This document shows positions 48,592-57,571 of a stretch of DNA of 64,000 nt, piece by piece; the stretch's first letter is position 1; every line of letters begins with the position of its first letter. This DNA comes from Leptospira barantonii (lineage in GTDB: Bacteria; Spirochaetota; Leptospiria; Leptospirales; Leptospiraceae): positions 275,549-339,548 of the forward strand of contig NZ_NPDS01000006.1 in the NCBI RefSeq assembly GCF_002811925.1. Direction: 5' to 3'. A program made the position numbers and the translations under genes. The notes below the pieces were generated by a model. That model was not told the DNA's origin. It saw only the letters and a program-made list of their open reading frames with translations, and did no database searches.

Positions 48592-49662
48592 ATGTTTCGA
48601 AATCGATTTCTTCTCGTTCCTTTCATCATATTTATCATCGCGTTCGGTGTGGACAAACTCATCAGTTCCACCGCGTTTGAGCCGTATTATTCTCTTACGC
48701 TTTCCGATTTGAATTTTAGACATAAGGAATTTCTTTTCGACGAGCTGAAGGATTATCTGAAAAAAGAGGATCGCAAAAAGGTCCTCGTATATTTCGGAAA
48801 TTCTCGGGCTCTTTTATTCAGAAACGATTATATAGAAAAGAAATACCCGAATTGGCTCTTGTTCAATTTTTCCGTGCCCGGCGGTTCGCCCGATTACTAT
48901 CTGTATTGGTTGGAACGTTTTCAAGCGGACGGAGTGAAACCCGATTTTATCCTGATGGACGAATCGATTGAAATTTTCAATTCATCTTCGGTGTTGACGC
49001 TCGATGAGGTTCTTTTCTACGGACTCAGTCCTTCTTTTGTTTTCAGACATGTGGATCGATATTCTTCCTCCGATCTCACCGGTTATATCGCAAAAAAAAT
49101 ATTCAATACGCATAAGAATCGTCCGAGATGGAACGTGATCCGTGCTCGAGCGAAAGAAGGCGGAACTCTTGCAAAAGGTTACAGCAAACTTCGTTTCGAA
49201 ATTTCGGAGAATCTTAAAACGCAAAGAGGAAGCGCAACTTCGGATGCAAGTCCACGGATCGTATTGCCTCCCGAGCTTTTGAAAAAGAGATCCAATACGG
49301 ATTTTAAATCCTATTTAACTCCGTTTACGTTCAATCCGAAGATGCTCGCCAATCAGGAAGACGCGATTCGGATCGTTAAGGAAAGCGGGGTTGCCTACGC
49401 GACGATTTGGGTACGAGTGTCGCGGCCGTATTTCGAACTTTATAAAACCAGAAAGGTTTTGACGAACGAGAAAGACGAAAAAACCCCTTACGAGATCATG
49501 ATTCCTATATTAACAAAATTGCATGAATCCACGGGCACCGTGTTTTGGAACATGAACGAGGACGCAGAATACAAATGCGACGACTTCAGTGATCCGGGGC
49601 ATATGTCTCCGAGCTGTTTCAACGATTACGCCGATTTTATATTCAAAAGACTGCCGAATTAA
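48592..49662 (+). CDS. DUF1574-type protein, SGNH-like partner of the MBOAT, copy 2
   Basis: A 356-residue protein with one N-terminal membrane segment (about 6-24). The periplasmic domain has YFGNSRALLF (block I-like, about residue 66) and DFSDPGHMSPSC (block V-like Asp-x-x-His, about 335). It is distantly related to the DUF1574-type protein at 19.8 kb, with the shared pattern YWLERFQADGVKPDF/YWFERIIAKGIKPKM. It starts at ATG 48592, with AGGAG six bases upstream. Confidence 0.75.
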   Translation: MFRNRFLLVPFIIFIIAFGVDKLISSTAFEPYYSLTLSDLNFRHKEFLFDELKDYLKKEDRKKVLVYFGNSRALLFRNDYIEKKYPNWLLFNFSVPGGSPDYYLYWLERFQADGVKPDFILMDESIEIFNSSSVLTLDEVLFYGLSPSFVFRHVDRYSSSDLTGYIAKKIFNTHKNRPRWNVIRARAKEGGTLAKGYSKLRFEISENLKTQRGSATSDASPRIVLPPELLKKRSNTDFKSYLTPFTFNPKMLANQEDAIRIVKESGVAYATIWVRVSRPYFELYKTRKVLTNEKDEKTPYEIMIPILTKLHESTGTVFWNMNEDAEYKCDDFSDPGHMSPSCFNDYADFIFKRLPN

Positions 49663-49685
49663 ATTCAATTTTTATGGAGAAGTCG

Positions 49686-50300
49686 ATGATCGAACTCTTT
49701 GAATCTTCCATTTCTGGGAATTCTCATAAGGTGAGAATGTTGTTGTCCTTTCTGAATTTGAAATATGAAAGTATTTCCATCGACTTAAAAGAAAGGGAAC
49801 AAAAGACGGAGGACTTTCTCAAAAAGAATCCGTTCGGGCAGGTTCCGGTTTTAAAAGACAAGGACGCGGTGATCCGAGACAGCCACGCGATTTTGTTGTA
49901 TCTCGCATTGGAATACGGAAAAAATGAAGAATGGTTTCCGAGTTCCTCTGTAAACGCGGCCAAAGTGATGCAGTGGCTTGCGACTTCGGCCAACGAAGTA
50001 GGGCGAGGTCCCGCCGCATTACGCGCTCATTATAAATTCGGTAGGCCCATCAATTTGGAAGAAGCGACCTCGGTCACGAACGGTCTTTTGAAAATTTTAG
50101 AAAATCAATGTAAGGAAAGTCCTTGGTTGGTCGGGAACAAAATCACGATCGCCGACGTTGCGTTGTATCCTTATATCGCACTTGCAAACGAAGGAAAAGT
50201 AGATTTGCAACCGTATGCGAACATCCGGGCTTGGCTGAAACGAATCGAAGCGTTGCCCGGTTTTGTTACGATGGAAGGGATTTCGTTACAAGGAAATTGA
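49686..50300 (+). CDS. Glutathione S-transferase family protein
   Basis: A 204-residue GST. The N-terminal thioredoxin-like domain has ELFESSISGNSHKVRML with the putative catalytic Ser, FGQVPVLKD with the cis-Pro, and IRDSHAILLYLA. The C-terminal all-helical domain has ITIADVALYPY. It may act in detoxification or peroxide defence. ATG 49686 has GGAGAA six bases upstream, so it was chosen over ATG 49674. Confidence 0.88.
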   Translation: MIELFESSISGNSHKVRMLLSFLNLKYESISIDLKEREQKTEDFLKKNPFGQVPVLKDKDAVIRDSHAILLYLALEYGKNEEWFPSSSVNAAKVMQWLATSANEVGRGPAALRAHYKFGRPINLEEATSVTNGLLKILENQCKESPWLVGNKITIADVALYPYIALANEGKVDLQPYANIRAWLKRIEALPGFVTMEGISLQGN

Positions 50301-50305
50301 CGAAA

Positions 50306-51043
50306 TCAAACTACATTCAAAATTTCTTGTACAAGCAAGGGTAGAATTTCCCCCGTTTTACCTTGCAGAAACAAATCCACCGAAGAAGAAAAAGAAGAAC
50401 GTTCCGGATTGATTTCCAAAAGAAGCGCGCCCGAACGTTTTGCAATTTGAGCCAAATACACAGGCATACTGACGGAACCGGACGTTCCTAAGATCAACAA
50501 AAGATCCGTATTCTCCATTCTTTGGATGGATGCGTTTAACTTTTGATCGTCATAACTTTCACCGAACCAAACCACTCCCGGTCTCAACAAGGAACCGCAG
50601 TTTTCACACTTGGGCGGGAGAGAATTTTCGTCGGCGCCGATTTTTGTTTTGTTCTCGCGACAGCAGGAAACACAACGATTGATGAATATATTTCCGTGAA
50701 TCTCAACGAGATTTTCGGAACCCGCACTATCGTGTAGACCGTCCACGTTTTGAGTGATGAGAAAAAAATCCGGATGCGATTTTTCTAATACAACCAAAGC
50801 CTCATGTCCCGGGTTTGGACGTTTGCTTTCTATGATGTTTCTTCTCCAGAGATACCATTCCCAAACGAGTTTCGGATTTTTGGAAAACGCTTCGGGTGTT
50901 GCGAGATCTTCCGCGCGAAAGTTTTTCCAAAGACCGTCCGTGCCTCGAAAGGTGGGAATTCCGCTTTCCGCCGAAACTCCGGCCCCAACGATCGCGGTTA
51001 TTTTTTTGAGTTTCTGTTTGTGTTTGGATAAGAATTCTTTCAT
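50306..51043 (-). CDS. NAD-dependent protein deacylase (sirtuin)
   Basis: A 245-residue SIR2-family deacylase. It has GAGVSAESGIPTFRG (about 19-33), TQNVDGLHDSAG with the conserved Asn-Asp, catalytic His in EIHGNIF, the zinc cysteines CVSC and CENC, and GVVWFGE. It uses NAD to remove acyl groups from lysine. Its ATG at 51043 overlaps the stop of the DJ-1 gene as ATGA, so the two are translated together. Confidence 0.92.
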   Translation of the reverse strand: MKEFLSKHKQKLKKITAIVGAGVSAESGIPTFRGTDGLWKNFRAEDLATPEAFSKNPKLVWEWYLWRRNIIESKRPNPGHEALVVLEKSHPDFFLITQNVDGLHDSAGSENLVEIHGNIFINRCVSCCRENKTKIGADENSLPPKCENCGSLLRPGVVWFGESYDDQKLNASIQRMENTDLLLILGTSGSVSMPVYLAQIAKRSGALLLEINPERSSFSSSVDLFLQGKTGEILPLLVQEILNVV

Positions 51044-51585
51044 GAAACCAGTTGTAGAGCCGATTTCACTTTGAACATGGATTCTTCCCCGCAAAGAATT
51101 TTTACGAGTTCGAGCGAAAATTCAAAAGCGGAACCCGGACCTACGCTGGTAATGATCTTTCCCGAGATTTCCAAACGGGAACCGGTGTAACCCGGAGCGT
51201 CTGAAACGATTCCCGGAAACGCGGTAAACCGATCCGAGGACGTTAGAATATTCTGATGTACTAAAACACTCGGAGCCGCGCAGATAGCGCCGATCCATTT
51301 GTTTTCTTGTTTGGCTTCTTTGAGAAACTCGGAGATTCTGGGGTCGGCTCCGAGGACCTTGGTTCCCGGGCCACCGCCGGGTAGAACGATCATATCGAAG
51401 TCTTTAAGTTTTACCTGATCGAGAGTCGTATCGGCGAGAATTTGAACGCCGCGAGATGCCCTGATCGGACCGTCCTTTAGGGCCGCGCTGACCACTTCGA
51501 CCCCGGCTCTGCGAAGAACGTCCACGATGATCACCGCTTCCATTTCTTCCATTCCTTCCGCGAAAGGAACCAAAACTTTTGGCAT
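51040..51585 (-). CDS. DJ-1/PfpI family protein
   Basis: A 181-residue DJ-1/ThiJ superfamily protein. The N-terminal VPFAEGMEEMEA Glu is the conserved residue near the active Cys. The redox-active Cys is in IGAICAAPSVLV (about residue 100). Family members act as deglycases, chaperones or thiol-stress proteins. It is coupled to a downstream sirtuin gene, suggesting both respond to protein or redox damage. Confidence 0.9.
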   Translation of the reverse strand: MPKVLVPFAEGMEEMEAVIIVDVLRRAGVEVVSAALKDGPIRASRGVQILADTTLDQVKLKDFDMIVLPGGGPGTKVLGADPRISEFLKEAKQENKWIGAICAAPSVLVHQNILTSSDRFTAFPGIVSDAPGYTGSRLEISGKIITSVGPGSAFEFSLELVKILCGEESMFKVKSALQLVS

Positions 51586-51607
51586 GGAAAATTCTCCTTA
51601 AACGAAT

Positions 51608-52762
51608 TTAATCCCTAGAACCTTTCCAAGTTACGTTTAGGTTCAGGAAGTAATTCGTTACCATCGCCGCTAAAATGGCAAGCGAATCTGATAAGAGTTT
51701 TATCAGAAGTCCGGCGGAATTCAATTCCAAAAGAAAGAATCTTTGATACAAAAGTTGAAACACGCTGATTTGAATCAAAAGTCCCAAGAGACTCACGAGA
51801 TGAAAGAGTACAAGTCCTTGCAGGATTCGAATTCCTATATAACGTTTTTCGTAAAAGGTGATGTAATTGTTCAAAACGAAATTGGAAAGAATCGAAATTT
51901 CGATTCCGAATAAAACGGAACTGTAGAGCGGATTCAAAAGTCGAAACGGAGTAAAAATTTCGGGGAAATGAAACGTTTCTCCGATGAGAAGACCGAATAA
52001 ATTTACGAGAACTCCGAAGGAACCCACTAAGGAATACAAGAGGAAAGTAGGGGAGATTTTTTTGCCGAAACGAAGATCGAGGAGCGCGATCAGATAATTC
52101 CGAATCACGGAACCGTCCAATTTTGTTTTTCCGAATTGTCTGCTTTGAAATTTGAAAGGGACTTCCGAAATTTTCGGACTTTCATTCGATCCATGCAAGA
52201 ATTCTAATAGAATCTTAAACCCTCTTGGATTGATTTTGTCGGTCGTCTTTTGAAAGTAGGCGCGTGATATCGCAAAAAAACCGCTCATCGGATCGGAAAC
52301 TGGAATCGGTAAAAGAAACTTTGCGAGCCTTGTCGCCGAAACGCTGAACAGTTTTCGAATCCAAGACCAATCGGAAGTGGAACCTCCGTTCGTATAACGC
52401 GTTCCTACGCTGACATCGGATTGATTTTTCAAAATCGGCGCGACGAGTTCGGGAAGAATTCTTTCATCGTGTTGGAGATCGGCGTCCATCACGACGAATA
52501 CGTTTCCCTTTGCGACGGACATACCCGAGATCACCGCGGAAGAAAGTCCTCTTCCTTCCATCCTTCGGACCACGATCAAATTTTTATGCGAGGTTTTGAG
52601 ACCTTCGGCGACTTCCCAGGTTTTATCGGGGCTGTTGTCGTCTACGACTATGATTTCGTGAGAATGGTTTTTAAGAGCGTTTTCGATTTTCGGAATGAGA
52701 ATGGGAACGTTTTCTCTTTCGTTGTATGTGGGAAGAATGACGGAAATTTCCGGGTTTGCCAT
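51608..52762 (-). CDS. Polyprenol-phosphate mannosyl/glucosyltransferase (GT2) fused to a GtrA-like membrane domain
   Basis: A 384-residue DPM1-type family 2 glycosyltransferase. The first about 230 residues hold the catalytic domain with VVDDNSPDKTW (about 40), VMDADLQHD (about 91, DxD-type) and SDPMSGFFAISR. The remaining part has four membrane segments of the GtrA type. It would transfer a sugar to polyprenol phosphate at the inner membrane, for later use on the outer face. No partner glycosyltransferase is adjacent. Confidence 0.88.
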   Translation of the reverse strand: MANPEISVILPTYNERENVPILIPKIENALKNHSHEIIVVDDNSPDKTWEVAEGLKTSHKNLIVVRRMEGRGLSSAVISGMSVAKGNVFVVMDADLQHDERILPELVAPILKNQSDVSVGTRYTNGGSTSDWSWIRKLFSVSATRLAKFLLPIPVSDPMSGFFAISRAYFQKTTDKINPRGFKILLEFLHGSNESPKISEVPFKFQSRQFGKTKLDGSVIRNYLIALLDLRFGKKISPTFLLYSLVGSFGVLVNLFGLLIGETFHFPEIFTPFRLLNPLYSSVLFGIEISILSNFVLNNYITFYEKRYIGIRILQGLVLFHLVSLLGLLIQISVFQLLYQRFFLLELNSAGLLIKLLSDSLAILAAMVTNYFLNLNVTWKGSRD

Positions 52763-52808
52763 TGGATTTCAGAATTTAAGAAGTCGGTTTCATTGTAAAT
52801 CTATTAAT

Positions 52809-52822
52809 TAAGTGCGCACTTA
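52809..52822. promoter_or_regulatory. 14-bp perfect palindrome TAAGTGCGCACTTA
   Basis: It is exactly self-complementary, 47 bases upstream of the glycosyltransferase start and in the 251-base divergent region shared with the PHP gene. An extra half-site ACTTA follows. It looks like an operator of a dimeric repressor, for example TetR-type. The rest of the region is AT-rich and shows no other clear element. Confidence 0.45.
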
Positions 52823-53013
52823 CTTATTTTGCAATCGAATTGAGAAAATCGAAGCGAAAAATAAATGCGCGGAAAATTCTCAAAGGATCTCATTTTCAAA
52901 AATTACAAATTCCTGACATTTTGAAATAGCTTTCAAAAAAGAAGAACGTAAAAATACGGACGAACGAGAAAAACTTTTCTCATAAATCACAGTTGTTACG
53001 AAATGGAAATCGT

Positions 53014-54123
53014 ATGGTATTCAAAAAACGAATCCATCCTAGAGTTTGGTCCCGTCTGTTAGGCGCGATTGCGTTTTTAGGCGTTACTCATCTTTTGACA
53101 TCCTTCCTTTTAAAAAGCGATCTTGAGATCCGAAAAAATTCTCCCTTTCAAGGGGATCAAATCCATACTCCCTATTCTCAAACCGAACAAAGATGGTTGA
53201 AGCTCGCGTTTCATCTTCATTCGGATCGGGACGGGTTTTCTCCGTTTCGAAGTCCTCCCGAAGAAATTCAGGAACGATATTCCGAAAAGAATTACGATCT
53301 GATCGGCATCACGGATTATCTAAAGATCAGCGGGGTTGATTCCGGGAATCTGAAATTTTTTCCGGGTTATGAATGGGGCAGGGACTTCAATCGCAAACAC
53401 ATTCTCGCGCTCGGTTCGGAATCTCCGGTTCGGGATTTTTTTCCTCTCTATGCTTCGATCGGAAACATTCAGTGGACGATCGATCAGATGCGGAAGGCCG
53501 GTTCCTTTGTAGCTGTCAGTCATCCCGGTTTGGAAGGATCGATTTCTTATCCGATTCTGGAGAATCTGCGTGGTGTGGACGCGGTGGAAGTTTTTTCTCC
53601 GTATGGAAATACGTTCTCCGATTGGATCGGTCTTTTAGATCGGGGAATTCCGATCTTAGCCGTGAGCGGCGACGATCTTCATTACTTTCCGGGAGAATCC
53701 ATTCGCGCTATGAAACTTCCTTTGTATCAAAGAATTTTTCACGAACTTACTTTTTCGGATCAGAACGAGGGAGAAGCTTTTGTTCGTTACGTTCTTCTCA
53801 ACACGAATTCCGTGGATCGAAAGGAAATCGTCCGCAATTTGAAACTGGGGAATTACGTTTCCGTTGTGAAAGCGACGGATTATATGGACGATCCGAAGAT
53901 CACGGAATTGAAACTGGAAAAGAATCGAATCGTCGCCGAGTTCCCCGAGAAATTCATCAAACTGGAATTTATCGGAAAAAACGGAACGATTCTAAAAGAA
54001 GATAGGCAGATTCAAAAAGCTGAATATACGTTTCGGAAAGAGGACGAATACGCGATCGTTCGCGCGGTTTTTCCTTCCGGTGTTATCTATTCGAATCCTT
54101 TTTACAGAACCTCTACGGATTGA
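53014..54123 (+). CDS. PHP-domain metal-dependent phosphoesterase-like protein
   Basis: A 369-residue protein with an N-terminal membrane anchor or signal (about 10-30). The PHP core has the HLHSDRDGF motif (about 67), IGITDYLKIS, a metal-binding region in GYEWGRDF and KHILALGSE, AVSHPGLEG, and SGDDLHYF at about 215. These match PHP family metal ligands. The last about 100 residues are beta-rich. The substrate is unknown. It ends by overlapping the convergent GH5 gene by 11 bases. Confidence 0.78.
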   Translation: MVFKKRIHPRVWSRLLGAIAFLGVTHLLTSFLLKSDLEIRKNSPFQGDQIHTPYSQTEQRWLKLAFHLHSDRDGFSPFRSPPEEIQERYSEKNYDLIGITDYLKISGVDSGNLKFFPGYEWGRDFNRKHILALGSESPVRDFFPLYASIGNIQWTIDQMRKAGSFVAVSHPGLEGSISYPILENLRGVDAVEVFSPYGNTFSDWIGLLDRGIPILAVSGDDLHYFPGESIRAMKLPLYQRIFHELTFSDQNEGEAFVRYVLLNTNSVDRKEIVRNLKLGNYVSVVKATDYMDDPKITELKLEKNRIVAEFPEKFIKLEFIGKNGTILKEDRQIQKAEYTFRKEDEYAIVRAVFPSGVIYSNPFYRTSTD

Positions 54124-56041
54124 TTCTGCAACAGAGTAGGGCGCTTGCTCCTCCGTTTCTTTGTGCGATCCCACCGACATATTCGTTGTCGCCACACTGT
54201 CCTTTGTAAGAACCGTATGCCCAATCCCCTCCTTTTGTGGAAGGTCGATTGTCTCCCCGATCAAACCAAATCGTTCTGCATGAATTACTCAAGTTTCGAT
54301 TGCTTGACGCGCAAAGAATTCCGCTCGTTCCCCAAGAACGTTTTGAAAATCCGGAAACGTAAAAGTTCGTCGGGCATTCGTATTTCGTAAACCCTCCTGC
54401 CCAGTCTCCGGTTCCGTGGTAGCGAGTGGATGTTTCATACACTGCTTGGACGTTGTAGTTGCGGCTTTGATTCCAAAGATTTCCGGTTGTTATATCCGTA
54501 CAAAGAGCCTTTTGATTTGTGCTCAATCCGTTCAAACGATATCCGTCCGGGCAGGTTCCTTTGTTGGCGCCGTTGTCCCAATCGTTTGTGATCGTGGAAG
54601 AATTATCGTTTCCTCCGCCGATGGAAAGATTGGAAAAATGATTCTCGTGGATCGCGCCACTTCTTCCCGTCGTGGAAAGAAGTCTGTTGAGATGTTGGAA
54701 TCTCCAGTCGCTCTTTAAGGTTCGGGACCAGTCGCTTGACAAAAGTCCCCATTCGTCGTTTCCGTTTAACGGCCAATAGGCGAAGTCCATATCCCTTTCG
54801 ATCAGAACATCGGTTAATCTTCTGAGCCACTCCTGATCGGTCGCACTGCTGTTCGAAGGAGAAGCTCCGAACTCGCTCAACCAAACCGGCGCCGAGTAAT
54901 ACGTTTCCGGAGTGACCACGTATCCCCATTCGTTGAATACCGTTGACTTAAACGTATTCTCATCCATATCCCTGTATTTGATATTGTTCCCCGAAGTGGA
55001 ATCGTCGCCGTTGTGATTCGGTCCGATATAAGCGTAGTTATGCGCCGCGTACACCAGTTTATTGGAAAGAGGGAGATGGACCGGAAGATCTTTGATCGGT
55101 TTTAAGTGAGGACGTTCTCCCGATCCCAAAATGGGGATCAAACCCCACCAGTTGATTCCTTCCACAACGACGAGAATATTAGGATTTTCTTGTGTAATCA
55201 AAACTCCCATGTCTTGAGAAGCCTTGTGCCAATCGTTGACGTCGTTCATTCCCCAGTTCGGACTATCCGGAATATGGGTATCTCCCTTGCGCATCGTCCG
55301 TACTTCGTTACGAAGATCGGCTCCGGCGACAAACGGATTGTTTTTATAACGACGAATCATCGTAAGCCAATCCGCTTGCCACATTTCCGTGCTTTGATTG
55401 TATGCGAATGTCGAGCCGGTATGATACCAGAGTCCGTTGTAGTCGTAGCCGCAACACCATTCCGAAAATGTCGTATGGTTGTTGAGAATCACTATGATTC
55501 CCGCCGAGGTCAACGCTTGTATGGTCGCGTCATATACTTCCAAGGGGGACTTTCCGAAAAATTGCGGATTGGCCGCAACCGATTCGTTGGAAACCGGATC
55601 GGTTCTATGAAGCATCAAATTGGAGAACGGGAGTCGTACCGAATTGAATCCCCATTCTTGTATAAGAGAAACTATATGTTCGATCGGTTGTTTATCCAAA
55701 CCCGCGACCACATACTGAGTATCGCTGGCCCCATACCAGTTTACGGACTTGAGTCGAAATCGGTTTTGACCGGAATCCACGATGTATCTTCCATCCGTGC
55801 TCAAAGGTAGACTGGAACTCGGAGTGGTCATCATAAACGAAGAGGTCGATCTTCGTAAATTGTTGGCGGCGTCCACGTTCAAACCCAATTGAGTCAACGC
55901 TAAAGGAAGTAAGGATCGTGGATCGTTCGACGAAGAATTCGAATCGCATCCCGAGATCCAGATCGAGATCGAGATCGAAAGTATGAAAGTCGTTTTCCAA
56001 AAATTCGGTTTTTCTTTTTTGTTCGTTAAAATTTTCCGCAT
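54113..56041 (-). CDS. GH5-family glycosidase lipoprotein with a triplicated C-terminal Cys repeat
   Basis: A 642-residue lipoprotein (WISGC, Cys about 29). The GH5 catalytic domain (about 80-470) has RLPFSNLMLH, the acid/base Glu in GADLRNEVR and the nucleophile Glu in VWLSEFGASP. From about residue 485 to the end are three copies of a 45-50 residue unit: a DW, a G-x-x-K-x-x-C, a Y-x-x-x-G-x, and a closing LC. These could bind carbohydrate or a surface component. The signal peptide contains a Ser-Ile repeat encoded by a hexanucleotide repeat. Confidence 0.82.
   Translation of the reverse strand: MRKILTNKKEKPNFWKTTFILSISISIWISGCDSNSSSNDPRSLLPLALTQLGLNVDAANNLRRSTSSFMMTTPSSSLPLSTDGRYIVDSGQNRFRLKSVNWYGASDTQYVVAGLDKQPIEHIVSLIQEWGFNSVRLPFSNLMLHRTDPVSNESVAANPQFFGKSPLEVYDATIQALTSAGIIVILNNHTTFSEWCCGYDYNGLWYHTGSTFAYNQSTEMWQADWLTMIRRYKNNPFVAGADLRNEVRTMRKGDTHIPDSPNWGMNDVNDWHKASQDMGVLITQENPNILVVVEGINWWGLIPILGSGERPHLKPIKDLPVHLPLSNKLVYAAHNYAYIGPNHNGDDSTSGNNIKYRDMDENTFKSTVFNEWGYVVTPETYYSAPVWLSEFGASPSNSSATDQEWLRRLTDVLIERDMDFAYWPLNGNDEWGLLSSDWSRTLKSDWRFQHLNRLLSTTGRSGAIHENHFSNLSIGGGNDNSSTITNDWDNGANKGTCPDGYRLNGLSTNQKALCTDITTGNLWNQSRNYNVQAVYETSTRYHGTGDWAGGFTKYECPTNFYVSGFSKRSWGTSGILCASSNRNLSNSCRTIWFDRGDNRPSTKGGDWAYGSYKGQCGDNEYVGGIAQRNGGASALLCCRINP
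55952..55978 (-). repeat. Hexanucleotide tandem repeat (GAGATC-type) in the GH5 signal peptide
   Basis: Three copies of a 6-base unit, plus a degenerate flanking copy, encode alternating Ser-Ile just before the lipobox. Gain or loss of copies would keep the reading frame and only lengthen or shorten the hydrophobic core of the signal. Confidence 0.7.
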
Positions 56042-56533
56042 CGTTATATTCTCCCATTTTCTCTTCTGGAAGAATATAGCCTGCGCTTATATCGAAGTCA
56101 AAACGCCCTTATAAAACCCTTATATTCCAAAATCTTTAAGACGACTTCTGAGGCTGAGGCTGTTCGGATTGAATGAAAAATGTTTCCGCAAAGCAGATCA
56201 CAGTTTTTGGAATATATCCATTACTTCCGATAATACATATTATGTCTCATTAAAAACGAATTCTAAAATAACAAGGTTTCAAATCCATAAAATCAAAGAG
56301 AAACGCGGTCCTGCAACGTTCCGATTTACAAAGAAGAATTCGGAAAACGTTCCTATATACATTATAAATTGAACTTTAAAATTTTGTTTCGAATCTTCTT
56401 CGAAAATGTGAACGAAAACTACTTTATAAAAGTATAAAATAGTAATTTTGTTTTTTATAACTCCCGATTCTTTGCACCTTCTTTGTTTTCGAAATAGGAT
56501 TGAAATTCCGAATCGAAAAAGAATCTTTCGCGC
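56042..56533. other. 492-base intergenic region between GH5 and a small lipoprotein
   Basis: It is AT-rich, with no convincing gene; a 67-residue frame at 56169-56372 has no support. It carries a direct repeat of CCCTTATA (about 56112-56130) and a TACTTT-ATA-AAAGTA hairpin near 56420-56434. It probably holds promoters for the two divergent genes, but no box is clear. Confidence 0.55.
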
Positions 56534-57022
56534 ATGAAAAAACAAAATATCAGTATGTTTCTTGCGGCATCTGCCTGCATTCTCCTCTTAAGCGCCGGTT
56601 GTAATTCACAAGATCCGGTTTCGTATAACAACAAGATCATGGAAGTTATGAACACCTCTACGGAGGATATGAATTCTATGAACGACGCTATGGAAAAAGA
56701 AGACTACGCAACCGCGGAAACCGTAAGAAAATCATGGGAGGCCAAGCTCGTGAAATCCTCCGAAACCATCAAGGGTGTCGGCGACTTCAAAGGAGATTCC
56801 AACTTTAAAAACGCATGTGTGAAAGCGATCGATTCTTATAAGAACGCGGTAAGCGTTGATTACAAAGCTTTGATTGAACTCAGAGCGAGTCAGAAAAACG
56901 GAGCCACCGTGGATGAAAATAAAATCAACCAGACCTTAAACAGGATCAACGATAGTTTTGAAAAAGCTTCGAACGACGTAAACGCGGCTTCGGATAAGTT
57001 CGAAAAAGATTTCGCGAAGTGA
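56534..57022 (+). CDS. Small alpha-helical lipoprotein
   Basis: A 162-residue lipoprotein with signal peptide and lipobox LLSAGC (Cys about 23). The mature part is helical, with regular Lys/Glu/Asn-rich amphipathic stretches (YNNKIMEVMNTSTEDMNSMN) and ends DKFEKDFAK. It resembles several leptospiral lipoproteins of unknown function, but no domain is recognised. The short upstream region has a weak ribosome binding site. It ends before a terminator. Confidence 0.78.
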   Translation: MKKQNISMFLAASACILLLSAGCNSQDPVSYNNKIMEVMNTSTEDMNSMNDAMEKEDYATAETVRKSWEAKLVKSSETIKGVGDFKGDSNFKNACVKAIDSYKNAVSVDYKALIELRASQKNGATVDENKINQTLNRINDSFEKASNDVNAASDKFEKDFAK

Positions 57023-57086
57023 TTCGGATCGTTTTTGGGAAAGAACGGATCGAAAGAAAATTTTCGTTTTAAGAACTTCTCAATAA

Positions 57087-57129
57087 AAAAGACGCTCGTC
57101 TCCGGACTGTTTGGAAACGGGCGTCTTTT
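57087..57129. terminator. Bidirectional terminator between two small exported-protein genes
   Basis: AAAAGACGCTCGT (57087-57099) pairs with ACGGGCGTCTTTT (57117-57129), with one G-T pair. The T6 run on the minus strand is better than the T4 on the plus strand. Confidence 0.75.
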
Positions 57130-57151
57130 GGAAAAGAAAGAGGATGTTCTT

Positions 57152-57436
57152 TTAGTAATACTGGCCGAGGGTGATCGTAACGATCGTTTTTCCGTTGTCC
57201 TTTTTGTTGATACATTCGCACTTCACTTGAGCCGATTGGCTATAGTAACCCTGGCTTGCGGAGAATCCCGGAGCCGCCTTACAGCTCTTATAGAGTCCCT
57301 CGTTCACCAAACGGTTGCAAGCTTCTTGAATCGCGGCCGCGGCGTCGCTTGCCTGAGAAAAAACCTTTCCCGGAACCAAAATTCCTGCTAAAATCACTGT
57401 TACAAATAACGTTCGTTCAACCCATCTTTGAATCAC
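57152..57436 (-). CDS. Small exported Cys-containing protein
   Basis: A 94-residue protein with a signal peptide (cleavage after VFS, about residue 27). The mature part of about 67 residues has four Cys (EAC, KSC, KCEC) that could form two disulfides, in a mixed helix/strand domain ending in a beta-strand (TIVTITLGQYY). No family was recognised. It is convergent with the small lipoprotein, sharing the terminator. Confidence 0.7.
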   Translation of the reverse strand: MIQRWVERTLFVTVILAGILVPGKVFSQASDAAAAIQEACNRLVNEGLYKSCKAAPGFSASQGYYSQSAQVKCECINKKDNGKTIVTITLGQYY

Positions 57437-57571
57437 GGAAATTCCCTCGCTTATGAACTGAAAATAAATAATTCTTTCGTCTAAAATTTCAAGATTTTAT
57501 TTTCCGAATTGTCGATTTATCAACAATTTTCAGAAATAAATTTTCATATAAAAAAATAGGAATTCAGGACT

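Noticed and set aside
53373..54005. 210-residue frame inside the PHP-domain gene
   Set aside because: Low-complexity Arg/Ser/Phe composition typical of a shifted frame; the PHP frame has clear motifs.
55106..55810. 234-residue frame opposite the GH5 gene
   Set aside because: Antisense to a gene with catalytic motifs; no start signals.
56169..56372. Possible 67-residue small protein in the 492-base gap
   Set aside because: Weak start, Lys/Thr/Ile-rich AT-driven composition and no domain; not enough support to annotate.
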